A DNA stretch of 11,810 bases from Streptomyces olivaceus (GTDB taxonomy: Bacteria; Actinomycetota; Actinomycetes; Streptomycetales; Streptomycetaceae), in assembly GCF_000721235.1 (NCBI RefSeq), contig NZ_JOFH01000073.1:1-11810 (forward strand). Reading direction: 5' to 3'. A program made the translations under genes and the position numbers. The notes under the pieces are model-generated. The model ran no database searches, was not told the origin of the DNA, and saw nothing but the letters and a program-made list of their open reading frames with translations. Within the stretch, counting starts at the first letter, position 1, and each line of letters opens with the position of its first letter. Shown here one piece after another: positions 1 to 7,229 of this stretch.

Positions 1-1
1 C

Positions 2-487
2 CACCCCCGCAGAGCCCCGGCCCGCACCACCGTCATCCACCACCCGAGGATCAGCACCACGCTCACCGGCCTGTTCGACCTCATGACCCCCGACGAGCTC
101 GAAACCGCCCTCGCGTACGGCGCAGCCCACGTCATCGACACCGAGATGCGCCGCAACGGCGCCTCCCGGGGGGCCCGCCGCTCCCTGCACGCCATCGAGC
201 AGATCGCGCGCGACGTCCTCGCTAACGCGACCCGCGGTCGCACCCGCCGACCTGACGACGAGCCCCCGATCACACACCCCCACCCCCTCACCGAACGCAG
301 CCTGGGCCCCGTCGTGCGGTGGAGCCCGGGGAACGTCTGGCTCGCCCTGCGCGCCGAGCGTGAAAACGTCGAACGCCACCTGCACGACCGCGACCAACCC
401 CCCGGCACCGACCAGCACCCCTCTCGGCGGCTCTCCCGCGAGAGCACCCGTCCCAGGGGCGGGACGACGGACACCAGCAACAACTGA
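2..487 (+). CDS. Hypothetical protein, 3' part (open at the window edge)
   Basis: The reading frame is open from the first bases to a TGA at 485-487. An ATG lies at 83, but no ribosome binding site precedes it and the upstream codons look equally coding (GC-rich third positions, normal amino-acid mix), so the true start probably lies left of the window. From position 83 the protein reads as a short helical, acidic segment (MTPDELETALAYGAAHVID) followed by a basic stretch. It ends in a low-complexity Pro/Arg/Asp/Thr-rich tail of about 60 residues. I see no signal peptide, membrane segment or catalytic motif and do not recognise the family. That the first third encodes a real protein is fairly likely; the tail could be read-through after a frameshift. 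Confidence 0.45.
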   Translation, partial: HPRRAPARTTVIHHPRISTTLTGLFDLMTPDELETALAYGAAHVIDTEMRRNGASRGARRSLHAIEQIARDVLANATRGRTRRPDDEPPITHPHPLTERSLGPVVRWSPGNVWLALRAERENVERHLHDRDQPPGTDQHPSRRLSRESTRPRGGTTDTSNN

Positions 488-919
488 GCGGCCGACAGGC
501 GACGTCCGGACACGCGGCATCACACGTGGAGCGACGCGGCGGCGGCCGGGCACGACGGCCGAAGGCCCCCCGGCGCGGATCCGCCACGGCCAGCATCACG
601 GCCAGCACGAGGTGACCGGACGGGACTCCCCAAGGGCCGATGCCATGCTGAGCACAGCCCGGCGGCGCCCGGCCGGTGCCGGTGCCGCCGCCGGGCCGGA
701 CACATCCCCACCAGCCCCCGGCACCCCGCCCACTCCCGGGCCGGGGTCACGGCGGACGGGACAGCCTCTCACCTGGGGTTCGGACCAGAGCACCGTCAGC
801 CGCCGACCTCGGGCGGCAGCGGCGGGCTGGACCGGCAACACCGCGGTCCACCGAGCAGCGGCCGGCGCCGGTCCACGCAACTGGGGCACGGCGCGGTGAT
901 GGGTTGCCCACGAAGACGC
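488..919. other. Non-coding stretch between the first gene and the tRNA terminator
   Basis: About 430 bases of very GC-rich DNA. Several long frames cross it on both strands, but all translate to Pro/Arg/Gly/Ala-dominated low-complexity peptides with no recognisable motif, as expected from composition alone. The only structure I can support is the inverted repeat at 657-696. Beyond that I see nothing that looks like a gene. Confidence 0.5.
657..696. terminator. Perfect 11-bp inverted repeat, possible terminator
   Basis: GCCCGGCGGCG (657-667) is the exact reverse complement of CGCCGCCGGGC (686-696), giving an 11-bp all-GC stem around an 18-base loop. It has no T-run on either side. It lies about 170 bases past the stop of the first gene, so it could end that transcript without a U-tract, as actinomycete terminators often do. 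Chance occurrence in this composition is also possible. Confidence 0.35.
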
Positions 920-953
920 GCAGCGCCCCCGCCTGAATCGGCAAGGGCGCTGC
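920..953 (-). terminator. Hairpin terminator of the tRNA gene
   Basis: GCAGCGCCC (945-953 on the minus strand) pairs exactly with GGGCGCTGC (920-928), a 9-bp perfect stem with a 16-base loop. On the minus strand it begins 6 bases after the tRNA discriminator base and is followed by GCGTCTTCGT, which is mildly T-rich. Position and orientation fit termination of the tRNA transcript. Confidence 0.65.
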
Positions 954-959
954 ATGAGG

Positions 960-1033
960 CAGAGGTGACAGGAATCGAACCTGCGGCATCCGGTTTCGGA
1001 GGCCGACGCTCTGGCCATCTGAGCTACACCCCT
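960..1033 (-). tRNA. tRNA-Arg, anticodon CCG
   Basis: The minus strand folds into a full 74-base cloverleaf. The acceptor stem AGGGGTG/CACCTCT pairs over 7 bp with one G-U. The D arm is GCTC/GAGC with GG in the loop. The anticodon loop CTCCGAA places CCG at plus 997-999 (reads CGG, Arg). The variable loop has 5 bases, and the T arm is GCAGG-TTCGATT-CCTGT. The discriminator is G (plus 960) and the CCA end is not encoded (next bases CCT). Two oddities: position 31-39 of the anticodon stem is C-A rather than a Watson-Crick pair, and the D loop seems to carry C where arginine tRNAs usually have the identity base A20. It is isolated from other tRNAs and has its own terminator. It could be a functional extra tRNA or a slightly decayed one. 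Confidence 0.85.
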
Positions 1034-1124
1034 TTCGGCAGCCATCTCCCGCACCGCCTCACCGCCGCACCGTCGACGCGCGAATACCTCAACCCGGGCT
1101 TCGCACAGTCTCGTTGGGCTGCTG

Positions 1125-1144
1125 GTTCACCTGATCCGGTGAAC
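1125..1144. promoter_or_regulatory. Perfect palindrome GTTCACC-N6-GGTGAAC
   Basis: GTTCACC at 1125-1131 and GGTGAAC at 1138-1144 are exact inverse complements separated by TGATCC. The 20-base dyad lies between the tRNA and the 842-aa gene, about 330 bases ahead of the latter's start. Its spacing resembles an operator for a dimeric regulator or a recombinase core-type site. No protein can be assigned to it from sequence alone. Confidence 0.4.
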
Positions 1145-1348
1145 TCCGCCGCTTCGGATCGCCGCTGTGTCCACGGCAGTGGCAGGTTCTGTGATGCACG
1201 TCGGTGGCTCATCATCGGCATCCGCCTCATGCCGCCGTCGGCGGAGCAGGAGCAAGCTGCGAGAGGTCCAGGCGCAACCAAGGCGCTGTTGGGACTGATC
1301 GTTCTTCGGACGCTGGCAGGTGGACCGTACGGGGCGAGGAACCGCCGC

Positions 1349-1363
1349 ACACCCCACGGGTGT
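1349..1363. promoter_or_regulatory. Short palindrome ACACCC-CAC-GGGTGT in the leader
   Basis: A 6-bp perfect inverted repeat with a 3-base centre, about 110 bases ahead of the start of the 842-aa gene. It is one of several 3-base-loop dyads in the leader at 1349-1459. Weak on its own; notable for its company. Confidence 0.25.
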
Positions 1364-1414
1364 CGGCCTGATTCCTTGCCAGCACGAGGCTTCGGCACTC
1401 GGGCGCGTGACAAC

Positions 1415-1459
1415 GCTCCCGATGGTCGGGAGCTTCTGTGCTCGCCCGGGATGCCCGGG
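1415..1459 (+). promoter_or_regulatory. Two tandem hairpins just ahead of the 842-aa gene
   Basis: GCTCCCGA (1415-1422), TGG, TCGGGAGC (1426-1433) is a perfect 8-bp stem with a 3-base loop. Twelve bases later CCCGGG-ATG-CCCGGG (1445-1459) is a second perfect dyad. They end only 1-2 bases before the ribosome binding site at 1461-1467, so in RNA they could affect translation initiation. As DNA they could be operators near the promoter. No clear -10/-35 pair is visible nearby. Confidence 0.4.
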
Positions 1460-1460
1460 T

Positions 1461-1467
1461 GGAAGGA
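1461..1467 (+). promoter_or_regulatory. Ribosome binding site of the 842-aa gene
   Basis: GGAAGGA lies 7 bases before ATG 1475 and decides that start. The in-frame ATG at 1451 has no comparable site and sits inside a dyad. The frame can be opened as far back as 896, but that would run antisense through the tRNA gene. Confidence 0.65.
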
Positions 1468-1474
1468 CGACACC

Positions 1475-4003
1475 ATGACCGTGAAACGGTCCGATGACAT
1501 CTACCCGCAGATCGGCAACGCCCTCTGGGGCGATCGCCTCGCGGACGCGATCGAGAACACCTGCGCGGACCACGGAGTCGTGCCGCCTCCGCGGCAGGCA
1601 ATCCTCGAGGGTCTGGCCGCAGCGCTCCCGGACACCGAGATCAAGGCCCTGATTGCCACCCTGCGCGGCAGGAGGGTCCTTAAGCCCAACGCCTACCGGC
1701 TCGTGCAGGCCGGTGACGAGCAGGTGCTGCTGCTGACCTGCGATGTTCACGGCGCCGCAGTGGTCCCGTGGGACCTCAACGACCGGACCGCCGTCTGCTG
1801 GTCGTCGCCCGCGCCGGAGGCCAGCCAGCGCGTCAAGGACCTCGTCACCGCCGAGCTGGCGCTCCAGGACGCCACGAAGAGCGCGAAGTCTGCCGAGAAG
1901 GAGCGGGAGGCCCTGCGCCGGGCGCCTGGGGACGACACGTACGCGCCGCAGGCGCTGGCTGCAGCCACGCAGAAGCACCAGGACGCCGTCCGCCACGTGC
2001 ACCAGCTCGAGAGCGAGAAGCACGCTCTCCTCTCCGCTCTCGGTCACCGGCGGCCGCGCCCGGTCGTCCGCGCCGTGCAGGAGGACGGACAGCCGAAAGC
2101 GGCGCTCTCCCTGGCCGAGCAGCCCTACGCGGTGGCCGTCCACATGCAGCGGTACGCCGCCGCCAACCTGGAGCGCGCCGGGAAGACCCGCGGTTACGAC
2201 CTGGCCGAATCCCTAGCGGACACGGGCCAGCTCTCCAAGGGAATGAACGTCCTGCAGCAGTGGCAGATCACCCACGCCGACGGCACGGTGTCCAAGCCGT
2301 GGCGGCTGGCCGCCGTGACCGGGAACAACCGTGCGCTGGCCCGCCTCAACGTCTTCCGGGTGCGTCCGGAGCACCTGGTCACGGGCATGCCCCAGTCCCT
2401 CGTGCCCATGCCGAAGGACAAGAAGGACGGCCCCGAGCCGCTGCTACTGAGCTTGCGGGAGATCCTGAACCGGCTCTCCGCCCGGCTCAACCGGGACGGT
2501 GCGAAGCCGGAAACGGAAGCGACCGACCCATCGCTCAGAGCGGCGAAGATCGCCACGGTGTCTGCGGAGATCGTGATCGGCTGCACCAAGCCCGAGGCCC
2601 TGGAACACGTCCTGCGGGCCCTGAACGTCAACGACCACCTGCGCGGCATCCAGCCCTACGACGAGGACGCACGGCTGATCGCCCTGTTCGCAACGCTCGT
2701 CGACGCCTACGCCAGGGAGTCCCTCCTCGCGGACGCGCTCGCCGAGGCGTTCCCCGACGCGCGCGCCGCGGACCTCCTCGATCTGACGGGGGTGCGCGAC
2801 GCGCTGACGGTCAACGGGCCGCTCGATCCGCTGGAGCCGCTCGTGCCCACGGGCGCCGACGTCTCCCCGGTCGTGCTGCGCGACATCGCGGTGCGCGCCA
2901 TCACCGCGCTGGTGTTCCCCGGGATCCCGCCCGAGACCCCGCAGAAGACGAACGTGCGCACCGTCCGTGACACCGGGCGGTTCTGGCCGGTCGTCAGGGG
3001 GACGCTGCAGGAGCCAGCGTGGAGCCAGATCCGGGCGAAGGCGGCCGAGGGGCGCACGCGTCTGTGGTCCGCCGCCGTCGCGCAGCTGTTCGTGCGCCGG
3101 GGCAACATCCTCTCCGCCCTCGGTCTCTTCAGTCCCACAGAGGCCAGGGAAGGCGCCGGGCAGGATCCGAGGCCGCTCTCGGAACTGCTCCTGGGGGCGG
3201 AGGCCGGTGACGCGGCCGCCTGGGCCGCCCTGGTCCAGCGGATGGCGCCGGCGCTGATCCACGCTCCGCAGCCGTTCATCACCCCCGGCCAGGGCAGTGA
3301 GGCGGGCGCCGGGCGCAAGGGCGTGCGGCGCGCCCCCAAGAGCGCCCTCGCCGCCTTGACGCTGGCGTACACGGCGGGCGCGCCGGGCGTCAGCCGGGCC
3401 CTTCTCCTCGCGTTCGCGAAGGCCGTGCTGGAGCACCCGGACGCGCTGCGGCCTCCCGAGCCGGACGACGGTACGCCCCTGCTCTGCTACGGCGAGCAGC
3501 ACTGGGCCGAGGCGGACCGGACGGCGATCACCGCGGGGATGGTGATCGCTCCGGATGCCGAGGGCCGGCCCACCCGCTACGTCGCTGACAAGGCGTGGTT
3601 CGACGAGTTGTTCCCCGTCGCCCTCGGTACCCCGGCGTCGGCCGCGTCCGGAAGCCCCACCAACGCGCCTGCGGTCGCGGGGAACACTGCGGGCGCCAGT
3701 GCCGTGACCACCACGCACGGCGAGGCGGCTGCCGACCCCCGCGACCAGTTGGCCGCGCTGCGTCGGGAGCTGCCAGCACGGGTGGAGCTCGTCGAGGGGA
3801 GTTACCTGAAGGCGGTGGACGCCGCCCACATCCTGATGACTGACTTCGAGGAGGCACACCGCCTGCGCGTCCAGCTCGGGGAGGAGCCGCTCCCGGCCGA
3901 GCAGCGGATCGAGTGGATGGAAAAGCTCGCGAAGGCACGGGCCGCCGCACAGGCCAGCGTGACGACGCTCGAACAGGTGGAAGCGCTGATCCTGAAGGTC
4001 TGA
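1475..4003 (+). CDS. Unrecognised 842-aa protein with ParB/sulfiredoxin-like GNNR signature
   Basis: An intact soluble protein, consistently coding to the TGA at 4001-4003, started from ATG 1475 with a good ribosome site. Residues 1-100 look globular. Residues about 115-190 are charged and helical, probably coiled coil. Residues 241-290 read YDLAESLADTGQLSKG, then AAVTGNNRALARLNV. This resembles the ParB/Srx-fold pattern in which 'x-SI-x-G-x-P' is followed by a G-x-x-R-xx-A box (here G283-N-N-R286). A second conserved-looking helix is AKIATVSAEIVIGCTKPEAL (about 358-377). A flexible Ala/Ser/Thr linker (near 725-750) leads to a second charged helical C-terminus. No transmembrane segment, signal peptide or Walker motif is seen. 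It converges on the transposition operon and shares a hairpin with it, so it may be transposon cargo. DNA binding or NTP-related activity by the ParB-like part is inference; the whole protein is not one I recognise. Confidence 0.85.
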   Translation: MTVKRSDDIYPQIGNALWGDRLADAIENTCADHGVVPPPRQAILEGLAAALPDTEIKALIATLRGRRVLKPNAYRLVQAGDEQVLLLTCDVHGAAVVPWDLNDRTAVCWSSPAPEASQRVKDLVTAELALQDATKSAKSAEKEREALRRAPGDDTYAPQALAAATQKHQDAVRHVHQLESEKHALLSALGHRRPRPVVRAVQEDGQPKAALSLAEQPYAVAVHMQRYAAANLERAGKTRGYDLAESLADTGQLSKGMNVLQQWQITHADGTVSKPWRLAAVTGNNRALARLNVFRVRPEHLVTGMPQSLVPMPKDKKDGPEPLLLSLREILNRLSARLNRDGAKPETEATDPSLRAAKIATVSAEIVIGCTKPEALEHVLRALNVNDHLRGIQPYDEDARLIALFATLVDAYARESLLADALAEAFPDARAADLLDLTGVRDALTVNGPLDPLEPLVPTGADVSPVVLRDIAVRAITALVFPGIPPETPQKTNVRTVRDTGRFWPVVRGTLQEPAWSQIRAKAAEGRTRLWSAAVAQLFVRRGNILSALGLFSPTEAREGAGQDPRPLSELLLGAEAGDAAAWAALVQRMAPALIHAPQPFITPGQGSEAGAGRKGVRRAPKSALAALTLAYTAGAPGVSRALLLAFAKAVLEHPDALRPPEPDDGTPLLCYGEQHWAEADRTAITAGMVIAPDAEGRPTRYVADKAWFDELFPVALGTPASAASGSPTNAPAVAGNTAGASAVTTTHGEAAADPRDQLAALRRELPARVELVEGSYLKAVDAAHILMTDFEEAHRLRVQLGEEPLPAEQRIEWMEKLAKARAAAQASVTTLEQVEALILKV

Positions 4004-4020
4004 CCGGCCGGATCGGGTAC

Positions 4021-4052
4021 GGGCGGGCCCTCGATGCGATCGGGGCCCGCCC
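4021..4052. terminator. Strong bidirectional hairpin between convergent genes
   Basis: GGGCGGGCCC (4021-4030) and GGGCCCGCCC (4043-4052) pair perfectly over 10 bp with a 12-base loop. It begins 17 bases after the stop of the 842-aa gene and lies about 120 bases past the stop of the convergent tnpC-like gene, so it can serve both. It lacks a U-tract, as is common in high-GC actinomycetes. Confidence 0.75.
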
Positions 4053-4170
4053 TCCTCGAAACAGGCTGTGGGTATTCGAACGTGCACAGTGTCGTGAGCA
4101 TCGGCTGGGGCGCCCCATGGAGTGCCGCACTGCCAGGGCGGACCGTCCATGGCCCGAGGTACCCAGTCTT

Positions 4171-4731
4171 TCAAGGGCTTCTGTTCTCTTCTCGGATCAT
4201 GCGTCGGAGGCTGGTGCGTGCTGCGCCCAGGTCTGCCTCGAGGCTCGTCACCCGGCTGTGGAGTGCGTGGTTGTCTTCGGTTGCCTGGCGGAGCGTGTCT
4301 TGCAGTCGCTGGTTGTCTCGGGTGAGGTGGTCAACGCGTTCGGTCAGATCCTTGGTGCCGAGGGCGTCGAGTTGCTGTCCGAGCTGGTGCCGAAGGGCGT
4401 GCCGCATTCGCTCTTTCTCTTCCCGGAGGTCTCGGACCTCCTGCCTGGCCAGTTCGAGTTCCGTGCGCAGCGTCGCGTTGGGGGTTCGGGTGTCTGCGGG
4501 GCGGGTGGCCTTGGGCTGCTGGCGCTGCTGGGAGGCTTCGATGTGTTCGCGGATGCCTGCGGTGTAGGTGAGCCAGGTGGAGACGCCGGCGGTGCGGGCG
4601 ACCGCGGTGTGAGTGATCTTTTTGCCCTGTTGTTCCAGAGTGGTGAGGGCGGTGAGGGCGCGCTGGCGTTTGTCGAGGCTGTCGCGGCGGCGAGCCTGGG
4701 CGAGGGTGTGCGCGTTTCCGCGGGGGTTCAT
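4171..4731 (-). CDS. tnpC: TnpC-like accessory protein (DUF6262-type)
   Basis: A 186-aa protein from ATG 4731, preceded by GAGGA about 10 bases upstream. The ATG overlaps the stop of the preceding recombinase gene (ATGA, 4728-4731), so the two are translationally coupled. Residues 1-36 are basic. Residues about 37-66 (ITHTAVARTAGVSTWLTYT) look like a helix-turn-helix. Residues about 88-180 form a long charged coiled coil with heptad-like spacing. This composition and position match the DUF6262/TnpC proteins that accompany Tn554-type recombinases; in Tn554 itself TnpC is a smaller accessory protein that influences orientation and efficiency of transposition. Here it probably binds the element's ends or bridges recombinase protomers (inference). 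The frame is open far upstream of ATG 4731, but that part is the antisense/shifted shadow of tnpB. Confidence 0.8.
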   Translation of the reverse strand: MNPRGNAHTLAQARRRDSLDKRQRALTALTTLEQQGKKITHTAVARTAGVSTWLTYTAGIREHIEASQQRQQPKATRPADTRTPNATLRTELELARQEVRDLREEKERMRHALRHQLGQQLDALGTKDLTERVDHLTRDNQRLQDTLRQATEDNHALHSRVTSLEADLGAARTSLRRMIREENRSP

Positions 4732-7229
4732 GCCGTATCCGTCCTCGTGATCACGGTGAGGGGCAGGAGGGCGTGGGTGCCGGCGCGGGCCTTGCGCAGG
4801 ATGGCGCTGGCTTCCTCGATTTCCTCGCGTTCGGCGGCGGGGAGGGAGGCGAGTTGTCGGCGCATGCGGTCGGTGACCTGCTCGAAGGCGCTGATCTGTG
4901 CGGTGAGTGCGGTGATGACGAATTCGGCGGCTTCCATCGCCTGGGCCGTCTCGCGGTCCGCGCGTAGTTCGTTGATGTGCTGTTCGATCGCTGTGAGGTA
5001 GGAGGGGTCGGGGCGGTAGTAGCCGCAGCCCGCGCATTGGAAGCGGATGGGGCAGGAGCTGCCGCCGGCTTTGACGTTGCTGGGTTCGGTGCAGCCGCCG
5101 TAGGGGACGGCGACGGAGCGCAGTTCGTATGCGGACTCGGAGCAGGGGCTGGGTCGGCCGTGGTTGTCGACGACGTGTGCGGAGAGTTTGGTGACGGCGT
5201 CGCGTTTTCGTTTGAGGGAGACGGTGTAGTAGCGCTGGGTGGTGCTGACGGACTTGTGGTCCATCAGTTCGCGCAGGACGTCGAGGGGGGTTCCGGCGTC
5301 TGCGTGGCGTTGTGCGTAGGAGTGGCGGAAGGCGTAGGCGTAGATGAGGGCTCGGTCGAAGGGCAGGGGGTTGCCGTGCGGGTCGGCGCCTTCGCCGTGG
5401 AGGTGGGGGATGGAGTCGACCCAGTGGCGCAGGGTTTCGCCGAGGTAGCTGGTGTGCAGGTAGGGGCGGGTGGCGAGGTGGGTCAGGGCGGGGAAGAGGA
5501 AGGGTGTCCCGGCGGGCGGGAGGGTGGGCTGGAGGTGGTCGCGGCGAGCTCTCCAGGTACGGATGGCTTCGGCGGTGGATGCGGTGATGGGCAGGCGCCG
5601 GCGGTGACGGCGGGTCTTGTGGTTGTTCCAGACCAGGGAGATCTGGTCGTTGCGGGTCTCCAGGCAGTCCAAGGGCAGGGAGAGGACTTCCAGCGGTCGT
5701 CGCCCGGTGTCCCTGAGCAGGATGTACAGAGTGCGGTACATCAGTTGCAGGTCTGCGGGGGCGAGGGTGCGTTGGCCTCGGGCCTTGCCCTGTCCGAGGA
5801 GGTCGAGGTGGGCGTCGAGCTGGCGGATCACCGGCTCGGGGATGGCTTTGCCGATCTCGTCCTCGTTGGCTTCCTCTTGTGCGATCCGGTGGGTTGCAGG
5901 GTCGCGGACGAAGGCGGCTGAGAGGTTTTCGGTGGTCCCGGAGCGCCGGCTGTAGTCGATCAGGGCGAAGAAGTGGCTGGCGATGGACATCCGGTAGTTC
6001 CAGCCGGCGGGTTCGCCGTTCAGTTTGAGCGCGGTGCGGAACGCCTCGACCACAGCGGTGACGTCGTCGTAGCGCAGCCGTGCGGGGTCGTTGGTGCCCG
6101 GGCGGGGCGCGAGGGCCCGGGAAGCGAGCTCCACCCCGCGCAGTGTGCGGCCGAACTCGTCCGCACCGGGGCGCTGCTGGATCGTCCAGGTCCGCAGCAG
6201 ATCGCGCAGCCAGCGTTGCCGGATCGTGCGCAGGTCGACGGACTTGGGGGTTCTGATGCCCGCCGGTGTGCGGGACCGCTGGCCCAGTGCCCGCAGGTCC
6301 AGGATGTCGTCCTTGGCCGGCGCTGTTCCGGTGTACTCGGCATGGGCGGCCTGGACCGCGGTGCGGACGCGGGTGAGAAGCCTGAGTACGGCGACGGTGG
6401 AGCGCGGGCACATCTGCTCGTCGGAGATGGCGCTGACGAGTGTGGTGGTGCCGGCCAGGTCGCGGACCATGCGGCGGACCTGAGCAGGCTCGAAGACCCG
6501 CAACCAGGGTTCTGCCTGCTGCAGTCCGTAAAGGACCTCAAGGCGCAGCAGCTCGGGCAGAGGGAGAAGGCTGAACTGGTGCGGGGCGAGGTATGGGGGC
6601 TGCTGCGCTGCCCACGGGGCTACCGGGGCGTCGGGGTGGGAGCGGCGGTGTTCGCGGAAGTGCTTCGCGTGGTGGCGGCACAGGCCCCGGCCGTACAGAC
6701 CCGGAAGTGGGCAGGCGGGCGCCGGGCATGCAGGGGTGTCGGTGTAGGGGGCTGCGGTGTCTTCCCACCGGCCGGGGTGCTTGCGGTTGGTGTGGGTCTT
6801 CCACTGGGTGTAGTGCGTGAGGCACAACTGCTTGCAGTGGCGTGGGCGGACACAGCGCTGCCCGTCCTTGCTGAAGCCGCACTGGTCCGGTACCCCGCCG
6901 AAGGTCACCCGGTTGCGTTCGGGCACGAAGGTGCAGGCGAACTCATCGGCCGGCTGGGACGACGTCTTCTGGTGCTCCCTACAGAAGGGGCAGAAGATCC
7001 CTGCCGGGGAGACCACGGTGTCGCACACGTTCGTGCGGCACAGCGACACCGAGCTCCGGGGCTCATGGACGCTGCCGGTGAACAGCCAGCAGTCCGGCTG
7101 CCACTCGGTGGGCCGCCAGGCAGAGTCCAGGCGGGCCGTCAGCCACGGCCCCCACCCCTCTTGGCCGGAGTCCGGCGGGACAGCAGTGCGCGGTGCGGGT
7201 ACCAGTGCGGTCACGGAGGGGAGGCTCAC
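4728..7229 (-). CDS. tnpB: TnpB-like tyrosine recombinase with Cys-rich N-terminus
   Basis: An 833-aa protein from GTG 7229, which overlaps the tnpA stop (GTGA, 7226-7229) and has AAGGAA 5 bases upstream. Longer starts would only add low-complexity sequence inside tnpA. Residues about 60-190 hold clustered Cys/His pairs (CPFC 80-83; C117, C126, C132, C136 and H139; CPAPAC 168-173; CRHH 184-187) that look zinc-binding. The catalytic domain follows: R511 (TGRRPLEVL), K538 (NNHKTRR), R635 (YAFRH), H658 (LMDHKS) and nucleophile Y667 (TTQRYYTV). The usual first His of the HxxR box is Tyr (Y632). A second Cys cluster (C713, C726, C732, C735) precedes a helical C-terminus. It is longer than Tn554 TnpB (about 630 aa), mostly at the N-terminus. 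Role: strand exchange together with TnpA. Confidence 0.85.
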   Translation of the reverse strand: MSLPSVTALVPAPRTAVPPDSGQEGWGPWLTARLDSAWRPTEWQPDCWLFTGSVHEPRSSVSLCRTNVCDTVVSPAGIFCPFCREHQKTSSQPADEFACTFVPERNRVTFGGVPDQCGFSKDGQRCVRPRHCKQLCLTHYTQWKTHTNRKHPGRWEDTAAPYTDTPACPAPACPLPGLYGRGLCRHHAKHFREHRRSHPDAPVAPWAAQQPPYLAPHQFSLLPLPELLRLEVLYGLQQAEPWLRVFEPAQVRRMVRDLAGTTTLVSAISDEQMCPRSTVAVLRLLTRVRTAVQAAHAEYTGTAPAKDDILDLRALGQRSRTPAGIRTPKSVDLRTIRQRWLRDLLRTWTIQQRPGADEFGRTLRGVELASRALAPRPGTNDPARLRYDDVTAVVEAFRTALKLNGEPAGWNYRMSIASHFFALIDYSRRSGTTENLSAAFVRDPATHRIAQEEANEDEIGKAIPEPVIRQLDAHLDLLGQGKARGQRTLAPADLQLMYRTLYILLRDTGRRPLEVLSLPLDCLETRNDQISLVWNNHKTRRHRRRLPITASTAEAIRTWRARRDHLQPTLPPAGTPFLFPALTHLATRPYLHTSYLGETLRHWVDSIPHLHGEGADPHGNPLPFDRALIYAYAFRHSYAQRHADAGTPLDVLRELMDHKSVSTTQRYYTVSLKRKRDAVTKLSAHVVDNHGRPSPCSESAYELRSVAVPYGGCTEPSNVKAGGSSCPIRFQCAGCGYYRPDPSYLTAIEQHINELRADRETAQAMEAAEFVITALTAQISAFEQVTDRMRRQLASLPAAEREEIEEASAILRKARAGTHALLPLTVITRTDTA

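Noticed and set aside
360..899. 179-aa plus-strand open frame after the first gene
   Set aside because: Thr/Pro/Arg/Gly low-complexity product with no motif and no ribosome site, crossing a perfect hairpin.
896..1474. N-terminal extension of the 842-aa gene back to position 896
   Set aside because: It would run antisense through the whole tRNA gene and four hairpins, and its translation is low-complexity; ATG 1475 has a good ribosome site.
4732..6411. Long minus-strand open frame extending the tnpC-like gene upstream to 6411
   Set aside because: It overlaps the catalytic domain of tnpB in another frame and translates to Arg/Pro/His repeats. The genuine start is ATG 4731, overlapping the tnpB stop.
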